From positions 111,060,852 through 111,124,851 of the forward strand of contig CM066728.1 of assembly GCA_033961575.1 (NCBI GenBank): a DNA stretch of 64,000 nucleotides, written 5' to 3'. Positions 1 through 11,639 of this stretch are shown here, piece after piece (the stretch's first letter is position 1; the number at the start of each line of letters is the position of its first letter). The notes under the pieces were generated by a model that had not been told where the DNA came from, made no database searches, and saw only the letters and a list, made by a program, of their open reading frames with translations. This DNA is from Aselliscus stoliczkanus (taxonomy: Eukaryota > Chordata > Mammalia > Chiroptera > Hipposideridae). A program made the position numbers and the translations under genes.

Positions 1-1454
1 ACACTTATTATTATTATTTTTTAATTCACTGCCCCTATCATCATTCAACAGCTCTGAATCTCTTCTTCACCCTGAACAGCAGGGCTCAGGAGACAGCCAG
101 GCGTTGAGGTGACCCCGTTGGTGGCAGGAAGTGATATGGTGGCCCATGGGGACCTTGGAGTGGGGGCATCGCAGGCCTGAGGGGAGGGGGGCCTTAGCAA
201 GAGGAGGTAGCTGCTCTTTTTGTCTTTGTCACATAGCACCGACTGTCAGTCAGATGGGAGAGGGGACGAGGAGCAAAGGGTCCTGGGCTGTCGCCTGTGT
301 CCCCTCACCAAAAAGGCCACTGAAAGCAGGTGTCTGCTGCCAAGGGCCTTCTCTCCTTTCTTCTTTCTTTCGCTCCTCTGTGTGCATCTGCAGCACTCGG
401 TTTGAAGTATGAATCGATAGTGAAATCATGTTTTGATTCCTAGAAGAAGTATCTTTCTCTGCCTTTAAATTTTTCAGAATAAAAGCGAGGAATTCTGAAT
501 AAACTTCAGACACCCTTCCCAGGAAAGTGTGAAGCTAGGGATCTTTGTAAGAATTACAGATCAACATCCCCTTGAAGTCTCATAATTTGGAAATTAATTA
601 TTTCAGTTCACCAGAAGTTTAGCCCTGTTATGTAACATTTTCCTTTTTTTTTTTTTACTGTTTTGTCACTGCTAGGTGTTTTAATAATAATCTCCCTAAA
701 ATATATAATGTGCTTCCCTTCCGTTAATCGGCTCTGGAGACAGGTGAGTGGATCTCTGTGGGTCACCCTGGCTTGGAGTCAAGTAGACACATGACAGCGT
801 TGGTTTAAAAACTCGATCCGTGCTTTGGATGTGAAATTTAATTAAAACACTCCTGAAAGCTTTGATTGATCATCTGGAACTTGCCCCAATATCCCTACGA
901 CAGGGTGAAACCCAGGTGCGACTGGCACTGAGTTTCCCAGGGACCCACTTCTAAGCAGGTAACCTTTTCTCCTCCTAATAACGAACTGCTTTTTATTTGC
1001 TGACAGCCGGAAATCCCTTTAAGGCCACAGTCTGGCTACACAAAATGGGGCCTCCCACCTGGGACCCCTGTGGGTAAGGCGGCTCCTCCTCGCCCCAGAG
1101 CCCACTTTCTGCCTGGCCTCCTGCAGTTTTGCCCCCATGTCCCCTTACTGTACAGGGACGACTGATGCCATAGCCACCTGGTGCCCACCCGGGGCCCCCG
1201 TGGATGGGTCTCTTCTCTCTTCCAGGGACTGACACCGCCAGGAAGGGCCGAACCCAGCAGGCTGTCAGTGAGGCCCTTCTGCCCCAGCCTGTCCTGGGGG
1301 GTGGCCAGAGCCTGTGGCAGGAGGTCCCACCAATGTCCAGCCTCTGACCGTCCTGAATGGAGGAAGGATCGACGCAGACAGAGCCGCTTGGCTTTCAGCA
1401 GCCGTAGCACACACCCGGGAGACAGAAGCCCAGGGGCCTAGTCCCTCCCACCAC
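1..1454. other. Unique non-coding sequence, no gene recognised
   Basis: Short open frames occur on both strands but none resembles a known protein or shows paired splice sites. A short T-run lies near 644-656. The last 400 bases are clearly more GC-rich than the preceding kilobase and lead into the 42-bp minisatellite. I see no interspersed repeat I can name here. Confidence 0.6.
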
Positions 1455-1622
1455 GGTCTCCGGCACCCATTTATTAGGGGAGGCCGAGCGGCGTGCGGTC
1501 TCCAGCACCCATTTATTAGGGGAGGCCGAGCGGCGTGCGGTCTCCAGCACCCATTTATTAGGGGAGGCCGAGCGGCGTGCGGTCTCCAGCACCCATTTAT
1601 TAGGGGAGGCCGAGTGGCGTGC
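1455..1622. repeat. 42-bp minisatellite, four tandem copies
   Basis: Four head-to-tail units of exactly 42 bases start at 1455, 1497, 1539 and 1581. Units 2 and 3 are identical over the unit; unit 1 differs by one base (CCGGCAC against CCAGCAC) and unit 4 by a C-to-T change that turns GAGCGGCG into GAGTGGCG. Each unit carries CpG-rich GCCGAGCGGCGTGC and an AT-rich core CATTTATTAG. Because 42 is divisible by three and no unit frame needs a stop, frames stay open across the array on both strands (1314-1661 plus, 1395-1655 minus). These frames are a by-product of the period, not evidence of a gene. The very low divergence points to recent or ongoing copy-number change. Confidence 0.97.
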
Positions 1623-4100
1623 AGTTACTCCAAAGCACATTTCCATTGCACACACCAGTAAGTAAAGCTGTGCAGGGCCCTAAAAGCAGCAAAATTAGAG
1701 GGGTGCCCATTGCACTGGCAATCCGTGTTTTCCAATAAGATATTAATAGTAGCATTGGATCTTAAAATATTTACAAAGGTTTTGCAATACTTCAGCCCAC
1801 GATCTCTGTTTTAAAGGACACTTGCTGGATAAGGACAAAAAAAAGCCCCGCAAGGAGCAGTTCGCTGGTGGAACTATTGCCAATATTTATACAATCGCTT
1901 TGATATCTCATTTGCCAAAACATTTAAAATCAGCCCTGCCCCTTCCAGGCTGTCGATGGAGAGGTGAGTGAGGCATGGGAAGCCCCATTGGCTGCAGAGA
2001 CGCTGCTGGGAGTCATGTGGTTGGCAGCAGCTGGCTTTCACCTTGAGCACCCCACGTGGAAGCCCCTTGGGTGGCCACTCTTTGCTTTGTCCATCTAGGC
2101 CCCCGGGCTTTGAAATACAGACAATAAAACTTAGGGGCCAGTTTACATCCAAACAAGTTGATGGTAAGGCATGTAAAGGATCTTTGATGATTGGAGTCTT
2201 AATAGAAATAAGAGAAATTAGTTCTACCAGAACTCACCTTGCCTCACACCCACTCTGTACCCCTGAGGCTTCTTCCTCTCTCTCCCTGGGCCTGGCATCA
2301 CCTCTGGTCTCTGCCAATGAGGGCATGAGGAGGGCGCACAACGACCGCAGTGAGAGTCCTGCTGGGTCCCAATCTCTCTCCAATTCCCATGCGTGCTGAG
2401 TGAAAATCTGCCAGGAACCACAGGGCACGGAAGGTAAAGGGGTTTAAACCAGGTGCCATCTGGGTGGGGCTGCACACAGACCTGCATCCCTAGCTGCCCA
2501 GGGCCATTGAATGGGGTATCTATCGACATCTGACAGGGGACCGCCCTGAATTGTTCAGGGTCTGTACCTGTGGGGTTCTCCCCAAAGCCCTCCGCTGTAG
2601 GGTTCACAGCCAGCCTTGAGGAAAGGCTGTAGCTGAGGGGGCAGCATCTCTCAGTGAACAAAGCGCCGCTCTCTCAGGGGTAGGGCTGAAATTTTAGCTG
2701 CACAGCACAATTCACAGTTACCATGGGAAGAGTGCTTCCTTAGGGAAAAAAAAGACACAGTTTTTCTGGGAGTGAAACGGGACTTTATCCTCCTTGGGAG
2801 ATGCTAAGGTAGAATGCAGGTTTGTGCCCATTGAGAACCACCCTGCTTGACAGGGGCTGGCTGGCAATTTGAGGGCATTCAAGGCCCAGTTTAGACTTGT
2901 GATCGATTCTACACCAAACCCTGCAGCTGGATGGCCCAGATCACTACAGGAACATAAACCACGGGACGCAGAGCGGCGGTCCCCACGAGTGCCTGGTGGG
3001 CTCTCAAGGCAAGCCAGCCGAGTGTTTAGAAAGTACAGTTTATTTTTTTATGGTCACCCCCTATTTTGGCATCTTTTCTCAAATGTCACATCTTTGTAGT
3101 TTAACTTTCAGTTTGGCCTTTTATTACTTTAAAAAGTATTGCTTTGCATATGTCAGGACAAAAGATAAATATCTATGCCTAGTCAATTTGTTATTTATAT
3201 ATTTCTTTCAAGAAGTCAAATATCAGATCACACTGAAAACAGATTTGCAAGCTTGTGCTGAAAAAGGATTTAAATATTATAGCATTATGCATTGGTGTGC
3301 CTTTGTTCACAGGTTTAAAAGAATGTACAGCCTGAGACTGCGTCATCCTTGACAGCTTAGAACTAGGAAGAAAGAAGGTGGGAGGGGGTGGTTCTGGCTT
3401 CACACATCTTTAATAGTAGAGGCTGTGATGATTTTTGTAATCAACTCAAATGTGCACCACAAAATCAAATTAGTTTGCAAAGAAATGTGTCTTGTAATTT
3501 TTTTAAAAAGTCAAAATGAGTCTGGATGCGTATTAGAGAGGAGAATTGCCTAGTGACACAAAATTCAACAAATACTGGAGATGGATGTTGCGTCTGCAGT
3601 CTTCGTGGTGTGGACCTACCTATATCTATTTGCCTCTCGTCTGTGCACCCATTTATCTATCTACCTGTTTGTATGTCTGTTCATCCATCATCTATCCAGC
3701 CAACTGATTCATCATATAGTCCTTCATTGAATTATACCGAGCTATGTATTTCATTGCACTAAGTGCTGACAATGTTTTCAATTCCTCTTGAAAACTGAGA
3801 TGCAGCCTAGGGTTGGAGATGGGAATGCTGAAGTCAGGTGACATTTTCAATCCAATAATAGAGAGTTCACTCACCCTCTGAGGGGTAACAACTGAAGAAC
3901 GCTGCCAACACATTAGACGACCGTGATGCCTGCCTCATATGACTACCAATTAGTTAAAAATCAACGGGCTACTTTAAGATCCAATGTCTGCTACATAATC
4001 ATCTCTTTCTCTGTGGCTGGAGTTGGGATGCCCTTGTCAGGTGGCTGTGGAGTCAGGAGGTGGAGCTGGAGAAGGAGGGTGAGGGAGTGTGACAGACTCC
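1623..4100. other. Unique non-coding sequence with a possible conserved block
   Basis: No coding exon is supported. The stretch from about 2990 to 3350 is AT-rich, free of repeats I can recognise, and dense in TTTAAA and ATTA-type motifs, as conserved non-coding elements often are; this is only a guess without alignment. The stretch around 2220-2660 has moderately long open frames on both strands, but their sequence composition is unremarkable. Confidence 0.45.
3616..3702. repeat. Degenerate TATC/CATC tetranucleotide tract
   Basis: Interrupted runs of CTAT, TCTA and CATC (for example ATTTATCTATCTACC and CATCCATCATCTATCC) indicate an old, degraded tetranucleotide microsatellite. It is the same motif class, on the other strand, as the clean GATA array near 5.2 kb. 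Confidence 0.6.
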
Positions 4101-4109
4101 TTGTCCTGC

Positions 4110-4270
4110 GTGACTGGCAGGGCCCACTCTCTGTCGGAAGGTCCCAGGGCCAGGCTTCTCAAACCCTCCTCCATCCTTGTGGGGTAAGCACTGTCACTCC
4201 CCTTGCTAGGAGACAGAGGAACAGAGCAGGAGGGCCACCCAGCCAGTACCCGGAGGGGCCGGATCCACCC
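4110..4270 (+). mobile_element. Possible MIR SINE fragment
   Basis: The order of motifs (CTTGTGGGGTAAGCACTGTC, then AGGAGACAGAGGAACAGAGC, then CCACCCAGCCAGTA) resembles the MIR core where a basal 'gaggtaggtactattat...aaactgaggcacagag...cacacagctagta' is expected. The match is weak and could be chance. Confidence 0.35.
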
Positions 4271-4594
4271 GGGCCCTGGGCTCAGACCCGCACTCCCAGT
4301 CCTGACTGAGCATGGCAGGGAGGCTCTGAGAAGTGGAGCAATCTGCTCATCTCACCCACTGTGGGGGGCAAAACCCCAAGAGGGCGAGACCATCTGCTCC
4401 TAGTGGGGGCTGCGTCCTCCACCGCATTCTAAGGTGTGTTTTGTGTTTCGTTAACACACTGTCACTGCTTAGGAAGGTTCCTATTTACGAGACAAGATGG
4501 GAAGCCCTGTGAATCTTTCCCTCAAGATTTCTTAGTGTAGCACAATATACACATCAGATGAATGTGGATGAATGGAGTTGTAAACCCTATCTTG

Positions 4595-4728
4595 TATTCA
4601 TTCAGCAAATATTTATTGAGCAACTATAATGTGCCAGGGATTGGTTTAGGTGATGGGATATGACAGAGAGGATGGCATAAATGTCCTGCCCTCCTACAAC
4701 TTTCCATCCTGTTGTGGAGAGATAGTAA
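4595..4728 (+). mobile_element. Ancient interspersed repeat fragment (class uncertain)
   Basis: The text ATTCATTCAGCAAATATTTA followed by TTGAGCAACTATAATGTGCC and, downstream, CCTGCCCTCCTAC is a familiar old mammalian repeat tract ('...tattgagcacctactatgtgcc...ccctgccctcatgga'). I recognise the tract but not with certainty the family. It ends at the following CA microsatellite. Confidence 0.55.
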
Positions 4729-4767
4729 ACACACACACACACAGACACACACACACACACACACACC
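4729..4767. repeat. (AC)n microsatellite
   Basis: About 19 AC dinucleotides with one internal G interruption (ACAGAC), ending in CCCC. The 200 bases after it are AT-rich with TATAAT-like duplications. Confidence 0.95.
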
Positions 4768-5029
4768 CCATAATATAATACAATATGGCATAGTAAAATA
4801 TAATATATAAAATATTGCATGACTTTGTATATTATTATTATATGTAATATAGCCTAAAGTAATAATATAGTGCCAGGTAGAAATGAATGCTGTGAAAACG
4901 AGGCAAGATAAAAAAGTATCCACTCCAAGTCCAGGAAAAAAAAGAGTTGACACAGATTCTTGAAACTCGGTGGAAAATGTTAGGATGTTTGAATTAGATC
5001 TTTGGTAGATATAAATCATAGACCCATGT

Positions 5030-5169
5030 CAGTCAGGGTTCTTCAGAGAAACAGAAGCAGCAAAACACGTATGTCTGTAGATAGAGATTTAAATGCATAG
5101 GGATATGGACACATATAGATCTAGAGACATGGATAGATAGGTAGGTAGATATATAGATAGATTGGTGAT

Positions 5170-5216
<47 letters not shown>

Positions 5217-5510
5217 GACAGATAGATATTTTAATACAATTGTGGGAGTTGGGGAGTGTGGAATCCACTGGCAGGGTGGCAGGGTGAAAACTCAGTTAGG
5301 ATTTCTATGTTACTATCTTAAGGCAGAATTACTTGTTTCCAGGAAAATTCCATTTTTTCTCTTAAGGCCTCCAGCAAGTTGGATGAGTGCCACCCACATT
5401 ATGGAGAGCCATCTCCTTTCCGTAAAGCCAACTGGTTGTAGATGGGGGCCACATCTGCTGGGTACCTTCCCAGCACCATGTAGACTAGTGTTTGATTCAC
5501 TAACTGGTTT
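5030..5510 (-). mobile_element. Old interspersed repeat, copy A (family not named)
   Basis: It begins with CAGTCAGGGTTCTTCAGAGA and contains GCAAGTTGGATGAGTGCCAC, CCACATTATGGAGAGCCATC and TAGACTAGTGTTTGATTCAC, which I recognise as a common old mammalian interspersed repeat. A second copy in the opposite orientation lies at about 56005-56440, where the complementary text (GGTTCGGTTTCCCTGGAGGA at one end, CCAGACATCTGGTCTAACAT at the other) is present. Strand is assigned only relative to that copy. The body is interrupted by tetranucleotide repeats expanding from a GATA tract. Confidence 0.65.
5171..5216. repeat. (GATA)n microsatellite
   Basis: About 11.5 uninterrupted copies of the tetranucleotide, preceded from roughly 5130 by imperfect GATAGATAGGTAG-type units. 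It sits inside the old interspersed repeat and has split it. Confidence 0.97.
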
Positions 5511-6889
5511 CTATCATCTACAACGGGGTGTCCAAAGAGCTCAGGCAACAGAGCCTCCATAAGACACTGTGATGAGATGGAGGGAATGGGTGGCCCCAAA
5601 AAAACTCCATCAGCTGACAGACAGTCCCCTGGGTTCAAGATCCAGGCTTCTGCTTCTCACTAGAGACTCCCCACGAGTGTCCTGCTCCCAGATGGACCTC
5701 ACAGAGCTTTACTTATCACCCTGCTGCCCCTGCCCCAGGTCGCCGCTTTTGGCGCTCTGTGCCCCGTCCCACCTCTTTGAACTCAGAGGTACCATTGACG
5801 CTTCTTGTAGGAAAACCAAAGCGAGGAAAGAATACTGTTTCCTTGAGGTTTTGCTTCACCTGCTACCCTCTTCCCAGCTGTTTAAATGCAAAGTCATTTA
5901 TTCTTTCAATTTAGTATTAATGGCAAAACGTTGCCTTTGATCTTTCAAATAAATATGACCCAAGTCAACCAAAACCAAACCTGTTTGTAGCCAGCCACTG
6001 GGAAACAAAGGTGTTTGCATATTGATTTCTCCCAGCAGGCTGAGCTTCCATCACACCTGTCCCCTCACTTGGTGGCCAGCCCCACTGGCCTCTTGAATGT
6101 ATGTGTGTCGGTGAACATGGGCCCTGGTGGCTGCATCCTGATGGAGGCTGTCACACACGGACCTGCCACTCCTGTCCACTGCTGCCTACCCGCTATTCAA
6201 ATGAAGACGTCGGCACAGAAGAACACATTTTTATAAGGTGAAGTAAATGTCAAAATGGAAAAAAAAGGGTTTTATACACATGAATAATCGAGAGGAAGTT
6301 TCAAAACTGCATAAATCATTATTTTGGCAGGTAATTTTTTATATCTTTGCATGCTATCTTTTTTCTATTAATAAATTTATCAGTATAAAATATAGACTAT
6401 TTTTATGAAATGAATACATATGAATTTAAAACAAGGTACAATTATGGAACCAGAGCATTACAGAAGCAGCTCCAGGAGTGAGTTTGAGATGCCATCCCTT
6501 TCCTGTATCTACAGGAGTTTATTACTTAAAACAAAATAAATAAATAACCTTAGGGCTTATATATTCTGAATATATTCTGAACGCCTTAAGGTGGATAGCA
6601 ATTTCCACCTGCAGTTTGGACGAAAACAACCAGTTGCAGTTGTTTGGAAGCAGAAACCTGGTGTTTCTTGGGTCGGTGAATCAGCAACAAAAATGAGCAT
6701 CGGCTCCCAGAATGAAGTAAGGCAGGGGGCCCAGTGGGCAGTGTGCTCGACCTGTTTCCTTCCCTCAAGCCCCTGAAACACTTTCTCTTGCACATCCACC
6801 AGTGAGGGAATTTGGAACCTCCTCTACTTGAAAACCAGAGCAGCACTGATCTTTCTGGGTGAATGTCATTTTCCTTCTGTTACTGTGAC
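5511..6889. other. Unique non-coding sequence
   Basis: No coding exon or named repeat is supported. The part from about 6240 to 6560 is AT-rich with several AATAAA-like hexamers (for example near 6536-6545), none linked to a recognisable transcript. Confidence 0.5.
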
Positions 6890-6894
6890 CATGT

Positions 6895-7240
6895 GTGCAG
6901 TTGTGTGCACGTCTGTAGTGTGTGCATCTATGTGCACATGTGAGCCAGAGTGTGCTGAGTATATGTGTGCATATGCAGATGTGTGTGTGCACGTGTGTGT
7001 GCATGAGTACCCTGGTGCATGTGTGCAGGTGTGTGTGTGCATGTGTGTGTGTGTGCATGAGTGCCATGGTGCATGTGTGGAGGTGTGTGTGTGCATGTGT
7101 GCACACAAATATGTGTAACTGTGTGCCCACACTGGTGAATGTGTGCAGGTGTGTGTGTGTGTGTGCATGTGTGCTCACACATATGTGTAACTGTGTGCCC
7201 ATACTGTTGCATGTGTGTGCAAGCACGTGTGCGCATGAAT
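6895..7240. repeat. GT-rich minisatellite with longer-period units
   Basis: A (GTGTGCAT)-type array in which longer blocks are repeated. The block starting GCATGAGTACCCTGGTGCAT at 7001 recurs at 7055 as GCATGAGTGCCATGGTGCAT, a 54-base step. The block ATGTGTAACTGTGTGCCCA at 7111 recurs at 7183, a 72-base step. Long frames on both strands here encode only low-complexity Cys/Val/Met or His/Thr runs and are repeat artefacts. Confidence 0.9.
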
Positions 7241-9954
7241 GCCCGGCCTCCAGTCTAGCTGTCTCCTCTACTGAGCTCCCAGAGAAATCGTTCTAGAAAG
7301 CAACCATGGTGATGTCAAGCTGGAACAGCTCCGGGGGTCGCCCATCGCCACCAGCCCGAGTCCAACTGCCTGTCCTGGCAGACTCAGCCATTGCCACCCC
7401 TCACCTTGTGAGCAGCTGGCACCACTCATAGTGTGGCTTGAAGCCAGTTGACCCAGAAGCTAAAGACGTGTGAGCTTCAGAGCCCCTCCCATGGCCTCTT
7501 TCAGGTCAGAATGTGGGTTTTGCTTAAAGATTCTATAAGCACCTCGTTCCACAAAGTCTGCATCCGGACCCCAGCTTCACTCAATCACTGTATGCCCCGA
7601 CTCTGCCTGTTATGCTCCTGGTCTCGCCCCCTTCGCTGCCCCAGGGACACTCCTTCCTCACACCACCTGCAACAAGGCCCTTCGATGGCGTCATACCCTG
7701 TCATGCTCCAAATTCGGTGGCAATTTTACAATTGTTATAACAGCCTTTCCTTCCAGTCTGTATTCCCAACCGATACATTGCTGCCAATGAGGACCTGGTA
7801 ACTGGATGAATCAATGCCAAGTGAAAAAGCATTTTGATGTGAAATACCGATATTTCACAGTGTTTGGGGCCTGAATCGAGTGCCAGGGAATGGAGAGATA
7901 AGTAACCCCGGTGCATCAGCTGACTTGCTGGGGTGGTGAGCAGAAGGCCCAGAGCCCATGTCATCTCATGTGCACCTCCTTCTGGCCTCTTTTCTCAAAG
8001 CAGGTCCGCGTAAACTGGTCCAGAGCCGTGGTTCCCAGCACATGCTCTAGAACCGGCTGCCGCTTGGAGCTTCTGGCGGCGCCTTGCTGAGCGTGGGGTG
8101 ACCTTGGACAAGTCGCCCTCCACCCCAGCCTCAGTGCTGCCATGGCTAAAACCTACAACCCAATATCACCTGCCTCACAAGGGTCACGAGCAGTCAGCAC
8201 AGGACAGAACATCACATCCCTGGAGCAGAGACGGCCCAGAAGGAGCCCTCATGAAGGGGCTTCTCCTTATTATGAGATCTTTCGTTCTCTGCCAATGGAG
8301 GACATGGAAAGTGCAGCCACATACAGACACAGGGGAGGGTAAAAATGAAACTGTGATGACTGAAAGCAATTGCAGCGTCTGTGGGAAGGAGGCTGGGTGC
8401 TGCAAGGGACATCGGAATATAATCCTTACGCTCCTCTTGTTTTTCCTATCTGTCTTTTGCCCACCTAGCTCCCGTGTAATGAGAGCAAACGTATTCCGCC
8501 TGACCTGAGATGTCATATTAGACATTTATGAGCCTTGAATTTTGATGTGAAGTATCCAATATTTGGAACTCGCTGCTGTTTCTATACCTGCGATAGACTC
8601 AGAGGAAAGGAAATGGGTGGTTCACGCAATTAGAGCCCAGCCCCCAGCTGAGGCTCCCTGAGGCTGATCTGACACAAATGCAGGGATGCCAAGTGAGTGG
8701 CCGTCCAGCTCCCAGGACGGGAGAAAGGGCAGCCCCGATGGTTTCCGGCGTGTGGACCTGGACTCTGCACCTGGTAATGGATGGGGGCCCGCAGGAGGAA
8801 ACGCCAAGCCTGGCCGGCAGGTCACGCGGCTCCAAGTGAGAACAATAGAGGGTAATTCATTTAACAGATTGGATACCCAGGGACCACACATGACAGCTGA
8901 AAAGACCGAGAAATGCACGGTGCTCCAGTGGGAAAACGAGTCTGTAGGAGAAATCAGCCCGCCCTTCGTGGCTGGGGGAGGGGAGCCATCCCTGGGAAGG
9001 CAGGCAAGAGCAAGGCAGCTTGTGGGCTTCACTAACGTCAAAAAGGCCCTTGATCACCACTTCGGTGAAACGCCCGGTGAACATATCTAGGCCACCGCCA
9101 CGCTCTGCAGTGCTCAGCTCCACTTCTGATGATACTTACAATATGGGGTGTGTTTAATTGGCCACCGAGCCTTTCCTTGGGCATTTTCCCCTTGTTCAGC
9201 AGCTGTTACCTCGTGTCTCGTGCCACTGTCATGATGCAAGCCAGTAACATGGTGGTGGCCTTCAGGCACGAGGGGTGTGTTTCTAGGAACTGGAATATAT
9301 ACAGGAAACTTGACACACATTACTCAGTGTGTTAATTCCGTGTCTCTTTATCTACCTTCCTCATAAGTCCATGCTTTCTGTTTTTTAATTTGCTGCCACT
9401 TAGTCCTTGAAAAGGATTTGACATGGCAGCTACAAACATAATACATTTTATCAATAGTTGGAATTCTAAAGAAAAGGTTATTAGCATGTTTTTGTCACCC
9501 TTGGTAGGCTATTGTTTAGTGACAACCTCTCCCAACAGATTTCCTGACCTCCCCTTCCGCCCACAGCGTTTTCCGTCCCAGCAGACTGGGCGAAGGGCAC
9601 CCAAGGTCAAGCTGACCGCCGGAAGACCGCCACGGCTCTGGGCCTACTCCCTCCTTACTCCTTCATCACTTCACTTTCCTCGGGGACAAGCTGGGCTCCA
9701 GGGAACCTTCTGGAAAGCCCTCCCTTGCAGCTTTCTGCTCTCTCTCTTCCTGGCACCGTGTGGCAGCCCGATCCTGATGGAATATAAGCAGGCACCGCTC
9801 TGTGGCTCCACTTGTCCAGTGAGCAGCCCGAGAGGGGCAGGGGGACACCCCCAGGCAGTGGGCTGGACGCTGGCTCAATCACAATGGCCAACCCCCAAGG
9901 CCTTCCTCTGACAGTCCTCTCACTCTTGTGTGTGTATCAGCATTCATCCTCCCC
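7241..9954. other. Unique, moderately GC-rich non-coding sequence
   Basis: Several frames of 110-140 codons exist (for example 8098-8508, 8622-9041 and 8686-9090), but frames of similar length overlap them on the opposite strand and none resembles a known protein. No named repeat was recognised. Confidence 0.5.
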
Positions 9955-9970
9955 GTCACTGTGACGTCAT
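9955..9970. promoter_or_regulatory. Perfect CRE palindrome beside a GTCAC/GTGAC dyad
   Basis: TGACGTCA at 9962-9969 is the full cAMP-response-element consensus bound by CREB/ATF family factors. It overlaps a second dyad, GTCACTGTGAC at 9955-9965. A perfect 8-mer is expected about once per 65 kb by composition alone, and CpG decay makes it rarer, so the site is notable but not proof of function. No TATA box or transcript start was identified next to it. Confidence 0.4.
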
Positions 9971-11382
9971 TTCCTCCAGGAATCCAAGGTTCTCTAGAAG
10001 CTTCTATTAAAAACAAACAGCAAAAGAACACAGAATGAAGCCCCCTGACTCCCCACCCCGCTTAGCTACACCTTGTCGCCATTGCTTCTCACTGCCCAGG
10101 CCACCTCCTGCTGACCCCTAAGTGGCACGTCCCTCGGTGCGCTCTGTTCAGCCCCTCAGCTTTGGTGGGGCTGCAGGGTCCAGTCCAGGACCCTCACATT
10201 TCCCGTGTGAGCCCCACATTATTCGGCGTCTTAGAGGCATTCACACAGACGACCAGCCCTCCACCCGCAACCTCTCTTGCCCCCGGGTTTGCAGCCTAAC
10301 AGCCAGACTCCTTCTGGGTTTGCTTTTCCCTTCTTATCCAAACACTAAATTTGCTAGTGTTTTCCGAATCAATCCTAGGCCCAGTGAACTCTAGACCAAT
10401 GTGGTTTTCATCTCACAGGACAAATCACAAACTCCAAGGTGTGTGTCAGTAGTACTCCCCTCTCAAAAGGTGCTTATGGGTGCAGCTCAGCCATCTCCAG
10501 CCTTGCAAATGCACTCTTGGTCTTTCCAGAGTAAGCCTTTGCCGGCATGTGCTTAAAAAGTCCCCATGTCGTCAAGTCTGACTTCATAAAAGGAAAGCAG
10601 TCTTGGCTGAGAAAATGTGTGTTAAAATCTTTAATAAACTGTGATGCATAATAAAACTAATAAGAGTCATCATTACTGCTGAAGTCAGCCGTTTGGAGGT
10701 GACGTTCTCTTCAGGAGACAATAGCCATGGTGACGTAAATGCCAGCTGTTCACAGCATCCTGCCCAGAGTGGACTTCAGAGAACTGGTCCAACTTCTCGA
10801 AGACCTCTCTCATGCATCTAAGCAGTTGTGAAGTTCAGTGACCGTTTTTAGACAACTTTCCTTCTCGGCACCAACTCTGGATACTTAAGAAGCGTCTCCA
10901 TATCATAAATAAACAAACCCCAAAATCAGGCATTTTAAGCCATTTTAAACTCTACCACATCTGGATGCAAAGCTTTATCTTTGAAAGCCACTCGGCCTGT
11001 GGCAGCAAGGCCGTCTGCTCCACAGTGCTTTGTCCCCAGCCTCAGAACCCTTCTGTGTTTCTGGGGACACCTCCAGAGTGATTGTGTCCTCCTGCTGCCC
11101 TTGGCCCTGAGAGAGGGGCAGCCTCCATCCAATCTGCTGCTCCACCTGGGAGTGAGGGGCAGGGCAGTAACCACACGCCAGGCCAACGTGCAGACCTTCC
11201 TGCGCCTTTAAGACTTTACCATTTGGGCAGGTTTTATTCTCTGATTCAAAATGTGAATGACTTAACTTTCTTCATTGTATTTCTTCATTCCCATGAAACT
11301 TGATTGTTTGATTGTCCTGTGTGTTACAGAAAGTTTGCAGTTCGGGCTTATGTTGGACGGCAGATGGCTGGTTGTAGAGGAC
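9971..11382. other. Unique non-coding sequence with CRE half-sites
   Basis: No exon is supported. From about 10615 to 10760 the sequence is AT-rich and carries two TGACGT half-sites (10700-10705 and 10731-10736) in the same orientation 31 bases apart, around a CCATGG. The remainder shows no named repeat. Confidence 0.45.
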
Positions 11383-11402
11383 ATTTCTCTCTCTCTCTCT
11401 CT
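11383..11402. repeat. Short (CT)n tract
   Basis: About nine CT dinucleotides preceding TGAGGCTCACGG. Confidence 0.9.
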
Positions 11403-11639
11403 GAGGCTCACGGAGATTCAGTGCCTATGGCTTCATGCTGACCAGGTGTAAGTTTGCATATAGTTTGGGCTTCTGATTGGATAGCACAGCACTTATTTGG
11501 AATATTAAGAGAATAAAAGACTTAACACGAGATTTATCTCGTAACAAATTTTAAGTATATGTTAATAATATAGTACTATTAACTATTAGTACTATGCTTA
11601 GAGCAGGTCTCTAGAAATCATTGATCCTACGTAACTGCC

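Noticed and set aside
1455..1622. CRISPR-like regularly spaced repeats
   Set aside because: The units are directly adjacent without spacers, and the genome is mammalian; it is a tandem minisatellite.
6765..7236. Long opposing frames encoding His/Thr-rich and Cys/Val-rich proteins
   Set aside because: Products of a GT/CA repeat translated in several phases; no non-repeat domain.
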